Of a DNA stretch of 64,000 nucleotides, positions 50,042 through 60,023 are shown one piece after another (position 1 is the first letter of the stretch; every line of letters begins with the position of its first letter). The stretch is taken from the NCBI GenBank assembly GCA_022925895.1, contig JAKSYS010000002.1:62001-126000 (forward strand). The letters are read 5' to 3'. The notes beneath the pieces are model-generated. The model had not been told where the DNA came from and ran no database searches. It was given only the letters and a program-made list of their open reading frames with translations. Made by a program: the position numbers and the translations under genes. This DNA comes from Fragilaria crotonensis (Eukaryota > Bacillariophyta > Fragilariophyceae > Fragilariales > Fragilariaceae).

Positions 50042-50870
50042 GACGAAGCCGTATACTCGCTACTTGCTGAATGGCGGCAACAATGACCGCGTGCTGTGTC
50101 AACTGCGTGGGCGGGTAGTAGAACTTTCCGTCGTGTAGGTTGTCCATCGCCTCGTTGTTAAATCGGGCCGTCGGTGCCTGGCCCCGGTGTCGTAGATTGT
50201 ATGGCCGGGCATCGTCACCGTCGTGGGTTTCATTTTCGGCGTTTGGATCGATGTGTCCGACGGGCTCGTCCTCGGGTACTCCTTCTTGTTCATTGTGCGC
50301 TTCGTCGTTGTCGTACAATCCTTCGTCGCCGCGCGCTTCTTCATCGTCGGCGTACGCTCCTTTGGCGTCGTGCGCTCCTTCATCGTCGTAAGCTCCTCCG
50401 ACGTTGTACACTCCTTCGTTGGTATCGTCTTCGTACGCTCCTCCGTTTGAGTCGTCGTCTGTTCGCACCCTGTCGTTTGGAGTATTGTTTTCGTCTTCGT
50501 GTGAATGGTCGACAGTGGCGTCGTCGGCGTCGTCGTCGTGGTCTTCGACGGCCGGTTGTGCTGCGTCGTTTTCAATCAACCAAGGGGGGTCGTCATCGTT
50601 GGGATCGTGTCGTGGGTTCACGTCCTCATCTGCTCCTTCTTGAGCTAGTAAGGCGACAAGGTTGTCCTCGGGCTCAATAAAAAGGCCGTGTGCTGCGGCA
50701 TCGTCGAGGAGGTCTGCTGCAGCAGCATCAGCGTCTAATGGGTCGAAGTTGTCGGGGGCAAACACATCCGCTGGGGCGTTCCGTGGTAATGTGAAGTCAC
50801 GGTCGTACTCAGACTCGTCGATTTGTTGGTCAGGACGCCATTCAACTACTAGTCCACGCTCCTGGATCAA
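50010..50870 (-). CDS. Copia-3 pol: acidic low-complexity linker
   Basis: 286 open codons of Asp/Glu/Ala/Asn-rich sequence with repeats of GAYDDEGAHD type, ending ARPYNLRHRGQAPTARF, a block commonly found just before RT in this lineage. It is the spacer between integrase and RT. Its plus-strand shadow gives an arginine-rich false ORF. Confidence 0.6.
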   Translation of the reverse strand: MIQERGLVVEWRPDQQIDESEYDRDFTLPRNAPADVFAPDNFDPLDADAAAADLLDDAAAHGLFIEPEDNLVALLAQEGADEDVNPRHDPNDDDPPWLIENDAAQPAVEDHDDDADDATVDHSHEDENNTPNDRVRTDDDSNGGAYEDDTNEGVYNVGGAYDDEGAHDAKGAYADDEEARGDEGLYDNDEAHNEQEGVPEDEPVGHIDPNAENETHDGDDARPYNLRHRGQAPTARFNNEAMDNLHDGKFYYPPTQLTQHAVIVAAIQQVASIRLRHDTNDCKSRH

Positions 50871-51248
50871 GGGTTGTTCGTCCTGCCTCGATGCCGAGTG
50901 CGTGTACGCGCGCGATGGCTGTGTCGGTCATCGGGAGCTCTGTCCATTGGTGTCGCGAGATCTTTGCGCCAGTGGAGAGCGACATGAAACTGTAGTCGCC
51001 ATGTGAATTCTCAGAGGGACCGAGCGCGATTGCGCCCATGGAACGGGCGTGCGTGCTGGTGTTGGTTTTTTTCGTGCGTGCTGGTGTTGGTTGGATTGCA
51101 TCTTTGAACACCTGCACATAGCTAGGTGCCGAACTCCAAACGCATCTTGTTGAAATCAGGCGGGGAATGTCCCCTGACAATTGCAGCTGGATTCATGTCT
51201 GCGAATATGCCATGCTTCCACAGAAAATGGTTTAGGCAATGCACGGCG

Positions 51249-52143
51249 TCATCGACCATGTGGCGTATCATCAACTTGGGAAGACGCTCGAACGGCAAGC
51301 CATAGACGCATGTGGCTGCGCAGTCGCTCGTTGATCGTACGCACCGATCGCTCGATTTCGCCCACGTGACTATCCGTTGGTACGATGTTCATTTCGACTG
51401 GACGTATTTCTTCGCGGATGCATTCGAATTCGCTGTCGGCATGTATGTCGCACACTTTAAAACCGCGAGACTGCTGCTTCATTTTTATAACAGCACGTGT
51501 GGCTTGTTCTAGGATGATGGCTTTGCCACGATCTGGCACTTTTTGGACCGTGCGGAAACAGATGCCGCGTGAAATGCCGCGGTAAAACGGTATGCCCTGT
51601 ACGAAGAAGAAATCCATACAAAGCGTCACCTGTCGATGGTGTTCAAGTATTGGGGGAGGAATCGGTACAGCTTCGAAAGTTGGCATGCAAGGAGCAGCCG
51701 TGGCTCGTGTAGTCTTTCCTTTGAGTACTGCATTGTCTGGTCCGTATATGACGAGGGCACGCTTCGCATCGTTCGGTGTGATTGGACAGTTTCTGATGAG
51801 GGTTCCTTCGTAGTATGGAGTCAAACTCGACCTCATCGAGTCTTCCTATGTTGCGGTATAGTTCTCGGGCAGCGTCGGCCGCCTTGACTTCGCGTCGCAA
51901 AAACAACTTCTTTTGTTCAACTACAGTCGACAAAATGGAATAGCCGGTAACAATTTTGTTAGTAATGTTAGGGTTGTACACATGTAATCCGGACTCGTGT
52001 TCTGCAAACTTCATTACCAATCCATCGAGCCGGTGAACGAAAAGTGCAGGCTTGTTGTGAGGCGAGAGTCCATAGTGATGCGACAAACTTTTCGCACATC
52101 TGCGAGCGACAGAATGATGGCAATCGACTTGCTGTTGAACCAT
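51249..52143 (-). pseudogene. Copia-3 pol: integrase
   Basis: An upstream piece (NPNITNKIVTGYSILSTVVE, EVKAADAARELYRNIGRL) leads into the integrase zinc-like module. The following piece has MDFFFVQGIPFYRG (first Asp), CDIHADSEFECIREEI (second Asp) and DSHVGEIERSVRTINER (Glu). The DD-E residues are all present, but the segment is split by a frame change near 51800. Confidence 0.75.
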
Positions 52144-52214
52144 ACTTCCCCAAGGTTTGGGAAGTTGCCAATCATGTTCGAGTCTTGATGGCCCCCGTTT
52201 GTGAGGCAGTGCCC

Positions 52215-52518
52215 TTAGCGTACGTTTACCGCGTCAAATGTTTGATAGCCTGGCCGGGTTTCGGAACACCGAGATCGTGGATTGCAAGTCCAGAAGAATC
52301 CAACTCGGATCGATGCCGCTATCGCCTGATTGCGCGAGCATGAAAGCGTACTGCTGCGTGAGTGTAGTTCCTGACGCTGCGGCTCCGCTGGGACACTCTC
52401 CGGCGTAGTGACCGTATCCTTGGCACCCTCCGCGACACGTGACGCCTGGGTGTACCACCCCGTCCGTGCCTGCGACGGATGCCGCCACTCGTTCGGCGTA
52501 CGTGGCACCTTGTTGCAT
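52215..52518 (-). pseudogene. Copia-3: zinc-knuckle-like motif and protease start
   Basis: CRGGCQGYGHYAGEC is an irregular zinc knuckle (C-x3-C-x4-H-x4-C). It is followed by WILLDLQSTISVFRNP, which sits where copia proteases of this lineage have Leu-Leu-Asp-Ser-Gln-Ser-Thr. Here the Ser after Asp is Leu. The usual Asp-Ser-Gly triad is not used. Confidence 0.6.
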
Positions 52519-52524
52519 AAAGGT

Positions 52525-52854
52525 CTACGCGCTGGTGTCCGAGCCAGTGGTGCGATTCGTCAGTCCGGCGCTCCTTGTTGTCGATCTGTGTGTCGAGGTA
52601 ACACTTGGTCTCGTACCCTGTCTGTAACGGTCACTCTTCGTTCGTTTTTTGATGTCCCGCTTGTCCCACCGTGCGAGCCAGTTTGCTGGTCGTTTGATTT
52701 TCTTGTTGATGATCCGCACTCGATCTCCTCTCGTTAGGTTCTTGGCTTGTGGTGGCATCGGTGTTGTTGGTAGTACGGTAGCGACTACTTCCTGCGCTCG
52801 TCTTTCGCGCAGTTTGGTTTCCACTTGACTAACTCTGACCTTCAGTGATCTCAA
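52525..52854 (-). CDS. Copia-3: N-terminal coiled-coil / SH3-like domain
   Basis: Short coiled coil (LKVRVSQVETKLRERRAQEV) and then LTRGDRVRIINKKIKRPANW, a basic beta-type module. It is placed where Gag should be, but no capsid-like region is present, so the element is either gag-less or uses this short protein as its Gag. Confidence 0.5.
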   Translation of the reverse strand: MRSLKVRVSQVETKLRERRAQEVVATVLPTTPMPPQAKNLTRGDRVRIINKKIKRPANWLARWDKRDIKKRTKSDRYRQGTRPSVTSTHRSTTRSAGLTNRTTGSDTSA

Positions 52855-52934
52855 CTGGTTAACCAGGCTGTTGATGTCTCAACCCCTCTATCATGTACGT
52901 CTGTTAGTTCTCGTATCGTTTTCTCTCAAAACAA

Positions 52935-53345
52935 TGTTGTAATACCGTAGTATCCGACTATACGGAAGGTTTAAACCTGGTACGTGGATGCTAGTCGGAT
53001 TCTAGCGACACTATTGATAGCAAAGATAAAGTTGAACAAACTTCACTTCTTTAACGGAATTGTTTCAAGAGAATGATCTCTTGAAACAACAATCTTATTC
53101 TCGCTCTACTATTTCGCCAGTCGCCCACGTCCACACCTGCCTTTCTTCACTACGTCTGCCCACGTTACTCCTGTATTCTTGTTTAGTACGTCCGGGGTAC
53201 ACTCACCGGCCTTGACAAAAGACCGGCGGCAGTGCAAACCCAATAATTAGGTTTGATTTATTTATTCTTGTTTAGTACGTCGGTAATCTCGTCGTCTGTC
53301 CCGTCAGTCCCGCGGCCGGCAGCTCGCTCCACTGTTCTTCCAACA
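52935..53345 (-). repeat. Copia-3 5' LTR with internal insertion
   Basis: Matches 48092-48406 but carries about 90 extra bases (roughly 53190-53280) bounded by copies of TTCTTGTTTAGTACGTC. The extra DNA has short inverted repeats (AAACCcaataattaGGTTT). Confidence 0.75.
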
Positions 53346-53732
53346 ATGTAGTATGTAGGATAGCGCTTCGGTCGGACTTGGCCGGAGATGTGTTTTTAGG
53401 ACAGGTTATCGCACTGTCACTTCCGTAGACCTTGCAGAGACTCGTATACTACTAGCCTTGGGTAGGTCTACTAGTATTTCTTGCACGTACCATGCAATCT
53501 TGTAAAATCTTGTGTTTATGTACTGTATATGTGCATCATTGCGCCGATATTGGTGTCCCAACTCCGAACAAGTATATCTTCTGTATTCTCAATTCTCAAC
53601 ATGCTCGTTTGCCATAATGCATCCAAACTTCCTGAAAGTTATTGGAATGCATAGATCACTGAGTTTGCCGTGGTTATTTGTGTTTGATCAACACAACATA
53701 AGATTTTAGCCAGCCCCCGCCGCTCTGTATTC
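53346..53732. other. Intergenic region upstream of the ATPase relic, no gene seen
   Basis: No supported ORF or RNA gene. It may hold the former promoter of the gene at 53733. Confidence 0.4.
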
Positions 53733-56700
53733 ATGTTTGAATTCCCTCGCCTCCACTGCCACTGGGTGGCAATCTTGCTCCTTGTGGGCTTTGTAAGCAT
53801 TGGTGCCGCTAAATCTCCATGGAAACTCCTTGTCGACGTCGTAAACCATGCGCTCATTTCGAAACCTGAATTTTCACGCCGTCCGTCTAATCGTGCCCTA
53901 GCGTTTGGTACGTTAGTTTTTTAGTGCAGGTTCAGTTCAAATCTGCATCCCTCGCAGATATCTTTTTTGCAGAAACTGACCATTAGTTATATTGGTCTTG
54001 CAGGAGACTATGCGGAGATTCCGGGGGCGTGCCGAGCCACTACTACTTGCCCCCTCGTGTGCGTGGCGAACGCAACAGACTGCACAACAGCTTGCGACGA
54101 TGGTTTGTTGCTCTGCAATGATGGCGTTTGCTCCGAGAGCTGTGAGGATTGGATTGAGACTCCCTGTGAATGTGACGGTCTCCCAGTTGTTTGAGCAAAG
54201 GTCATTGATTCCTACGATGTGTGCTTTGAACGGTTTCAGGAGTTCTACGATACTTAGTATGCGGAGTGCCTAGAGGCCATATCAGAAGAAATTCCTTTGC
54301 TTTCCTTTACCGAACCGGCCCTTATCTGCTGTTACGTTTGCATCTCGGCCGTTACAGCGCTCGTTTGACCTTTTCAACCAGAAGCTCTTTCCTGTTCCTA
54401 ACTCCACAAGATCATTTTCACCGGCGGCTGACAGCTCTACAGAAGGCTGGACGCAAGCTGGCTACAAGACACACTGGATCGGTAGTTTCGTCCATGCGCT
54501 CGTTATCTTAACGTTCGTGGGCATCCAGTTTTTGCTCCTCCTGTTGACCATCTTCTACTATATGCAGCAAGAGGCGATCACCACATGGGCGCCTGTCTTC
54601 TTGGACGAAGTGCAGGTTCTTATGCCCATTGAGATTGTTTGGATGATTGGCTTACCTTGGACCCTCGCTTTCAAGTACCCAGCCAGCGTTAAAAGCCTAA
54701 ACCCGTGGAAATGCAGCCTCGAATGTGCTACGTATATTGCTGTTGTTGCCCCAACAAAGGCTGTGGATTTTATGACGGTTCCAGGAATGGGTGAAACGAT
54801 GGCTGGTAATCTCTGGGCCCCATTCAACTTCTTCCTCATGTTTTTCTTCTCGTACCCTTATGCCATCCCCGGAACTGTTACCAGTTTCTGCAAAGTTGAG
54901 AGCGATGGTACCAATCGAAGCTTGTATCATCGTATGAGGCGACATGTTTACAACGCCGAAGCTGTTGGTTTTATCCCTGGCAGTATGAATGTTGGTACAA
55001 CCATTGGCAATTTCTTAAGTCAAGCGCAGGGTTTAACATCCGACAAAGTTGCAAGGCGGTGTGGTCCGGCAGGCCCAAACGTCATCAAAATAAAGGAGCC
55101 CACAATTCATGGATCGATATTGAAGGAATTCAGCAAGGGATTCTATGTCTATCAAACTTTCATGGTGTAGGTGTATGGCCCCTATTGGTACTACTTTATG
55201 ATGATTGTGCATACCATTGTTCGAGTTAGTTGCGGAGTTGTAGTTGGTGTCTTTCAGTTCATGAGCGACTTGGTCTTACACAAGCTTTCTCTTGTTGAAG
55301 GGAACATTGAGTAAGTTCCTCTGATATATGCTCTTCACCTCAGGTGCTGTTTTAACACCCGCACCCGCTCCCCCTTCCAAATCGCGAAGGGTACTTTGCG
55401 ATGGTGAATTTTTTGATATTGCAGTGACGGACGTTGTACCAGGTGACATTGTCGTTATCAAATCCGGCAACGCCACCTGTGACATGGTTGTTGTAGAGGC
55501 ACACCACATACTGCTGGTGGATGAGAGCGCTCTTACTGGAGAGTCCATCCCAATAATCAAGATGGCGTTGGATCCAACATTGAGAGAAGTCGCGTACAAT
55601 CCAATTCTGCACAAATCGAACACCATATCAGCTGGGACCGTCGTGATTGAAGTTGGTGACGACCAACAGGACTTAGGTTTGGTGCTGAAAACCGGTTCTT
55701 TCACTACAAAGGGGGAGCTTCTCAAAGACGTTCTATCTTATGAACTACACAAATTCAAGTTTGACGCCGAGGTGAAGCTCGTTCTTATCATTTTGCTAAT
55801 CGAAGCCATTGTTCTAGTCGCGCTTGTGTTATACTTCCTGCAGGATTAGTGGGTGTATGCCTGGTTCTACAGTGCGTAATGAGGCTGCCACAGCAAGGAA
55901 ATCAGGTGCAAGTGATCTCACGTATCAATCGCGGCCAACAGGACTTTACGTTGTCGGCACCATCCTCCCTCCGCTGCTTCCTTCCGTGTTCGTGGTGTCG
56001 GTCGGTATCTACGCCAATCGTCTTCAGGCTAAACAACGTATTTCTTGTACAAATCCTGAAGGGATTCTCGTAGCTGGCAAGGTGAGTAATTTCAGAGGCG
56101 GGACTTTGTCTTGCATCGTCAATGAACCCAAACCCAGACCTACGGTAGGTGGATGCGGTCTTCTATGACAAAACAGGAATGTTAACAAAAAATGGAATGG
56201 ATTTTCAGTGCAGACAATGCACTTGTGGAGATTGCGGAATCTTGGATCAAGCTTGGGATGGCTGTGTGTCACACTCTTGCAGTAACAACCACGGGGGAAT
56301 TGGTGGGGAACCAAGTTGGCACCATTTCCTTTGAAGCTTCGAAGGCAATCATGAAGAAGGAGAATGGCGAGTTGCCTAAGATTTCTTACCTCGGCGAATA
56401 GTTTACTGTCCTTAAGCGGTACGAGTTCGACACGCACCGAGCAACTCAGTCTGTGATCGTCCAAAATGAAGGCGGCAAGATGCTCGTCTTCGTTAAAGGA
56501 AGTCCGGAGGCCATCCGCACACTTTCCAGCTCATCCACGTTGCCGGCTTTGTTCGACGCAACGCTGCGGAATGCTTCTAGTACTAGGTCTGGTATATATC
56601 AAATCGCAATTGCTCACAAAGAGTTCGACCTTGCCGGTACATACATTGCTGAGGTTCACAGGGATGACGTTGAGAAGTCTTTGACGTTTGCGAAAGAAGG

Positions 56701-58185
56701 GAACGTGCTCTTGGCCATGATCACCGGCAAAAGTGTTCTTACTGGCATCTGCATCGCCAGAGAAAGTGGGATCATTGGATAAAATAGGAAAGTTGTCATC
56801 AGGAGCAAAAGTTTCACACGATGAAATTGAGTGGACTGACGAGGAAAGCGATGAGATAGTTAAGAAACCAATATGTGATGTGCTGGACTCGGCGACGAGC
56901 GGTGTGGACTTGGCCTTGCTTGTCAGGAGAGGCTTGTTGGTCACTTCTTCGCAGCAACGACCCTAAATATGCATCCGCGATTGCCAAACACGTCTGCGTT
57001 TTATCCGACAGATAAGGTCTCGGTGGTGTTGACCTTTGTTGAAAATCGGTATAGTACACTCATGTGTGGGGACGGGCAAACGATTGTGGAGCTCTGAAGA
57101 GCGCTCACGTAGGTGTTGCACTGAGCACTTCGGAAGCCAGCATTGTTGCTCCGTTTACTTCTCTGGACAAAGTGATCTACTCAGTGCCAGAAGTGCTTCA
57201 GGAAGGGCGCTGCGCGTTGGCATCGGCATTCGCTGCGTACAAAATTTACATCACCTACGGCCAAATTGAGTCTTTTCTTCAGACCATCAGTGCTTACCTT
57301 GCCATTACATTTACAGAATGGTGCTGGGTGTTCTATGATGGCATCTGGTTGATCACCCTTGCTTTTAGTCTACCTCTTTCGAAGACTGCAAGGCGACTCT
57401 CGCGGATTTGTCCAACTGCCTCGCTGCTTGGCAGGCACACGTTGTACAGCGCCTGCGGTCTTATTGTCTGGAATTTGTTCTTGGTAATCGCGTTGCTCAC
57501 TCTATTTAATCAAGACTGGTTCCAATGCAGGAAGTGGAACTGTGAAGATGTCAGCAACTCCTTGATTATTGGCGACAATTATGAAAGTTTGGTCCTTTTC
57601 CTGCCTTGTTGGGGGCTATCAAGTGACCGCGTCAGCAATTGTACCCAATTTTGGGTACACGTTTCGTGAGAACTGGTGGAAGAACTACGTATTTGTTTTC
57701 CTTGCAATACTGTGGACTTCCTTTGTGTTTGTCACGACTATATTTCCCTCTGGAATTTCCTGCGTATGGCGAGTGAACTGCGAAATGAGGTAAGGATCGA
57801 CGACACGAGTCGAATGGCTGCTTGATGCGTCCCACTAACCAACCATATTTTAGAACGCTGTGCGGGGAGTAACAGAGACAGGACCTGATGCTATCAACAA
57901 TCCTTGGAACACCACAGTGATGCCCGTAGCGTTTTGTTGGACATTAGTTGCCATTATGGCAGCTAATCTTCTTGTGACTCTAATTGTGTGGTAAGTTGCC
58001 CAGTGGTGGTGAATCCTTTTATGTGAAAAGACTAGAAGCTCAATTTGCACCGACACAGGGAATACTGTTTCGTCAATGGCTTCTTGCATAGAGGTCACGG
58101 CGTTAAGATTGACCAAGAAGAGGCCAAGCTCGTTTCCACAACTCCGCCATCAAACGTGATTGGGAAGGATTCGCTCCCTTACTGA
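53733..58185 (+). pseudogene. P5B-type ATPase (ATP13A2-like) relic with recognisable introns
   Basis: Signal peptide (FPRLHCHWVAILLLVGF) and Cys-rich lumenal domain (CPLVCVANATDC, CDDGLLLCNDGVC). Membrane and A-domain parts follow: FLDEVQVLMPIEIVWM, GLTSDKVARRCGPAGPN, VLCDGEFFDIAVTDVVPGD, DESALTGES. The M4 region is PPLLPSVFVVSVGIYANRL (P5B families have PPALP). The phosphorylation loop is FYDKTGMLTKNGMDF and the N-domain VFVKGSPEAIRT. The P-domain hinge (GANDCGALK) is frameshifted, then AHVGVALSTSEASIVAPFTS and C-terminal membrane segments. Introns remain at 53908-54003, about 57791-57852 and 57990-58059. Lesions: TAG for Trp at 55168, TAG at 56398 before FTVLKRYEFD, further stops near 54193 and 54254, and several indels. 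P5B pumps export polyamines or similar cations from lysosome-like compartments; this copy cannot. Confidence 0.85.
53908..54003 (+). other. Relic intron 1 of the P5B ATPase (96 nt)
   Basis: GTACGT donor after GCG TTT G and CTTGCAG acceptor before GA GAC TAT. Joins the signal-peptide exon to the Cys-rich domain in frame. Confidence 0.65.
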
Positions 58186-59385
58186 TTGACTTAATGTGTG
58201 TGGGATTAAAAATGGACGAAGAGGACAGGGCCTGATTCTTTGCTTCGGCTATACATGCCTGAGTATAGTAGCGGGCAGCTAGTTGCGTGTGCTCAGGATT
58301 AACAAGAAGCCCCAAATACGACATCTTAGCCACCGCATGCTGCATCTTGTGGACTGTGTTCTGGTGCAGTATGCTACCTGGTACCTATACTTCAGTGATC
58401 GCCTACAAGCTACAAGCATAATGGCACATGACGAAAAAAATGTGAAAATTTACTGCACCTACTACCTGCGGATAGTCTACGGATCCGCAGATGAAAGCAG
58501 CGATTGGTCGTATCGTCGTATGACATATCACATCGTCATATTCATAGCAAAAAACTGTCAACAGAAATATCCTACCACTACCACTATACGGTGGAAACTG
58601 GAAACTAATAAAAGCATAGTAGTAGAACTCAGTACTGGCCCTACGTAGTTCTTCGGGCTGAACTCGTCAGATAGCGGGATGAGCAAGACGACAAGAATGA
58701 GGGAAAATTTCTGGAAATGTGGGCACATAGACCTATGATAGCAGATAGCACAGGCTGAGAGGTGTCTTTGTTTACGTTGTTGCATGCATCGGGATCTTGA
58801 CATGTCATAAACAATCATAAACTGAAAACGTATCTTTTACACAACTGTCCAATCTATCTGGCCACCTGTATGAGTACATATAAGGAGGGATTGGAAGTAA
58901 ATAACCACCGGTACCGGTAACCAAATACCGACGGTATTATACTGTACCACGACTGGGATTTTTAAAATGCCCCATAACTGGTTACTAGTACCTGCGTGCT
59001 GCAGAATACCAACCAATAACCAGGACCCTGAGTTCTTTTCTACTGATTTTAGTCGGTAGTATTTTGAATTCCGGTGTTCGGGAATACCAGTCATAACTTC
59101 TATAAATGTTCTGTCATGGGCATAGATGTTCTACTTTGTATATTAAGTCTGTAGCACCCCGTTCGCTGGTACTTTACTAGCATTCCTGGTTTCATACTAC
59201 AGACTACAATACGGTAGTAGAGGTCTATTTACGACTCCCGTACTCGGAGTACTTGACTACAGGAAGGTCCGGCAATACACGCTTAGTCATGAATCAAGGT
59301 CGAATTCACGCTGGCCGGAGGCGCAAATCATTTCCGTTCTGTGTCTGGCTGGTGCCAAACTGGTTATGCCAGCGTCATCTTCGTT
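58186..59385. other. Intergenic region, no gene seen
   Basis: 1.2 kb without a supported gene. GTAC and GGTACC words are frequent at 58370-58400 and 58900-58990. Short ORFs on both strands lack conserved features. Confidence 0.4.
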
Positions 59386-59650
59386 TTGCTGACACTTGCT
59401 GACGAAAAGACAGATCTGCTGACATCCGCTGACAAAAAACGAATTTGCTGACATCTGCTGACGAAAATCGAATCTGCTGACATTTTCTGACATATGATGA
59501 CGAAAATGAGTTTTTTCCAGTACAAAAGCTACGGTGATGCTGACAATTTCTGACGTTTGCTGACGAGAATCAAGTTTGCTGACATTTGCTGACGAAAAGC
59601 AAATCTGCTGACATTTGCTGACGAAAAAGAAATCTGCTGACATTTGCTGA
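59386..59650. repeat. Minisatellite, roughly 31-bp unit
   Basis: About eight to nine imperfect units of the form TTTGCTGACATTTGCTGACG followed by AAAAN(4-7). Each unit holds two copies of TGCTGAC. The array is interrupted at about 59510-59545. The minus-strand reading gives a repetitive false ORF (Ser-Lys-Cys-Gln-Gln type). Confidence 0.8.
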
Positions 59651-60023
59651 ACCTAGCCAGCTCGAATGATACGACACAGATCCTAACAAGCTCGCATCAC
59701 GCCGGCCGGTCATTGGCTGGCGCGCACATCCTTAAGGTACATCTTGTTAATCGCGAAACGTGCTTGGGCCGGACCTTCCAGCTAAAGGTATGATCAGATT
59801 GTACGAATGAGAAGTACAATCCGGTTTGTCGCGTGTCGACGCAACTTTTCATCACCTTTGCTATTTAATCAGGGGCAATATAAGGGCGTGTTTATACAAA
59901 GAAACATGTATCCAAGTTTCCAAGTTGCTTACACTCTTTTAAGAATTTAGTTTTTGAAACACCTTTCTGCCCGTCAACCGTTCTCGTACTCCCCCCTACG
60001 GAATCTCCTCGTGACCAACCACC
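59651..60023. other. Possible 5' region of LINE copy B
   Basis: No supported gene. A pyrimidine-rich stretch before 60020 precedes the first ATG of the LINE ORF1 region. The 5' end of the element cannot be placed. Confidence 0.35.

Larger units (their letters stand above)
48092..53345 (-). mobile_element. Copia-3: older, decayed copia retrotransposon of a second lineage
   Basis: LTRs start TGTTG and end CAACA: 48092-48406 (315 bp) and 52935-53345 (about 411 bp, with an internal insertion). They differ at many positions, so this copy is old. No matching 5-bp target duplication was found. The internal order on the minus strand is a short N-terminal domain, zinc-knuckle/protease region, integrase, acidic linker, RT and RNase H. 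All are in pieces by frame changes and stops. Protein sequence and LTRs are distinct from Copia-1 and Copia-2. Confidence 0.85.

Noticed and set aside
50174-50680. Arginine-rich plus-strand ORF resembling a nucleic-acid-binding protein
   Set aside because: It is the complement of the acidic Asp/Glu-rich Copia-3 linker. GTC/GAC codons give Arg runs in the other frame.
54193-56400. In-frame TGA/TAG codons in the P5B ATPase as selenocysteine or a variant genetic code
   Set aside because: Other genes in the window use TGA, TAG and TAA as normal stops, and the gene also has indels and an altered phosphorylation loop. Pseudogenisation is simpler.
59386-59650. Possible CRISPR array
   Set aside because: The spacers are not unique: the whole unit repeats imperfectly. 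The context is eukaryotic nuclear DNA.
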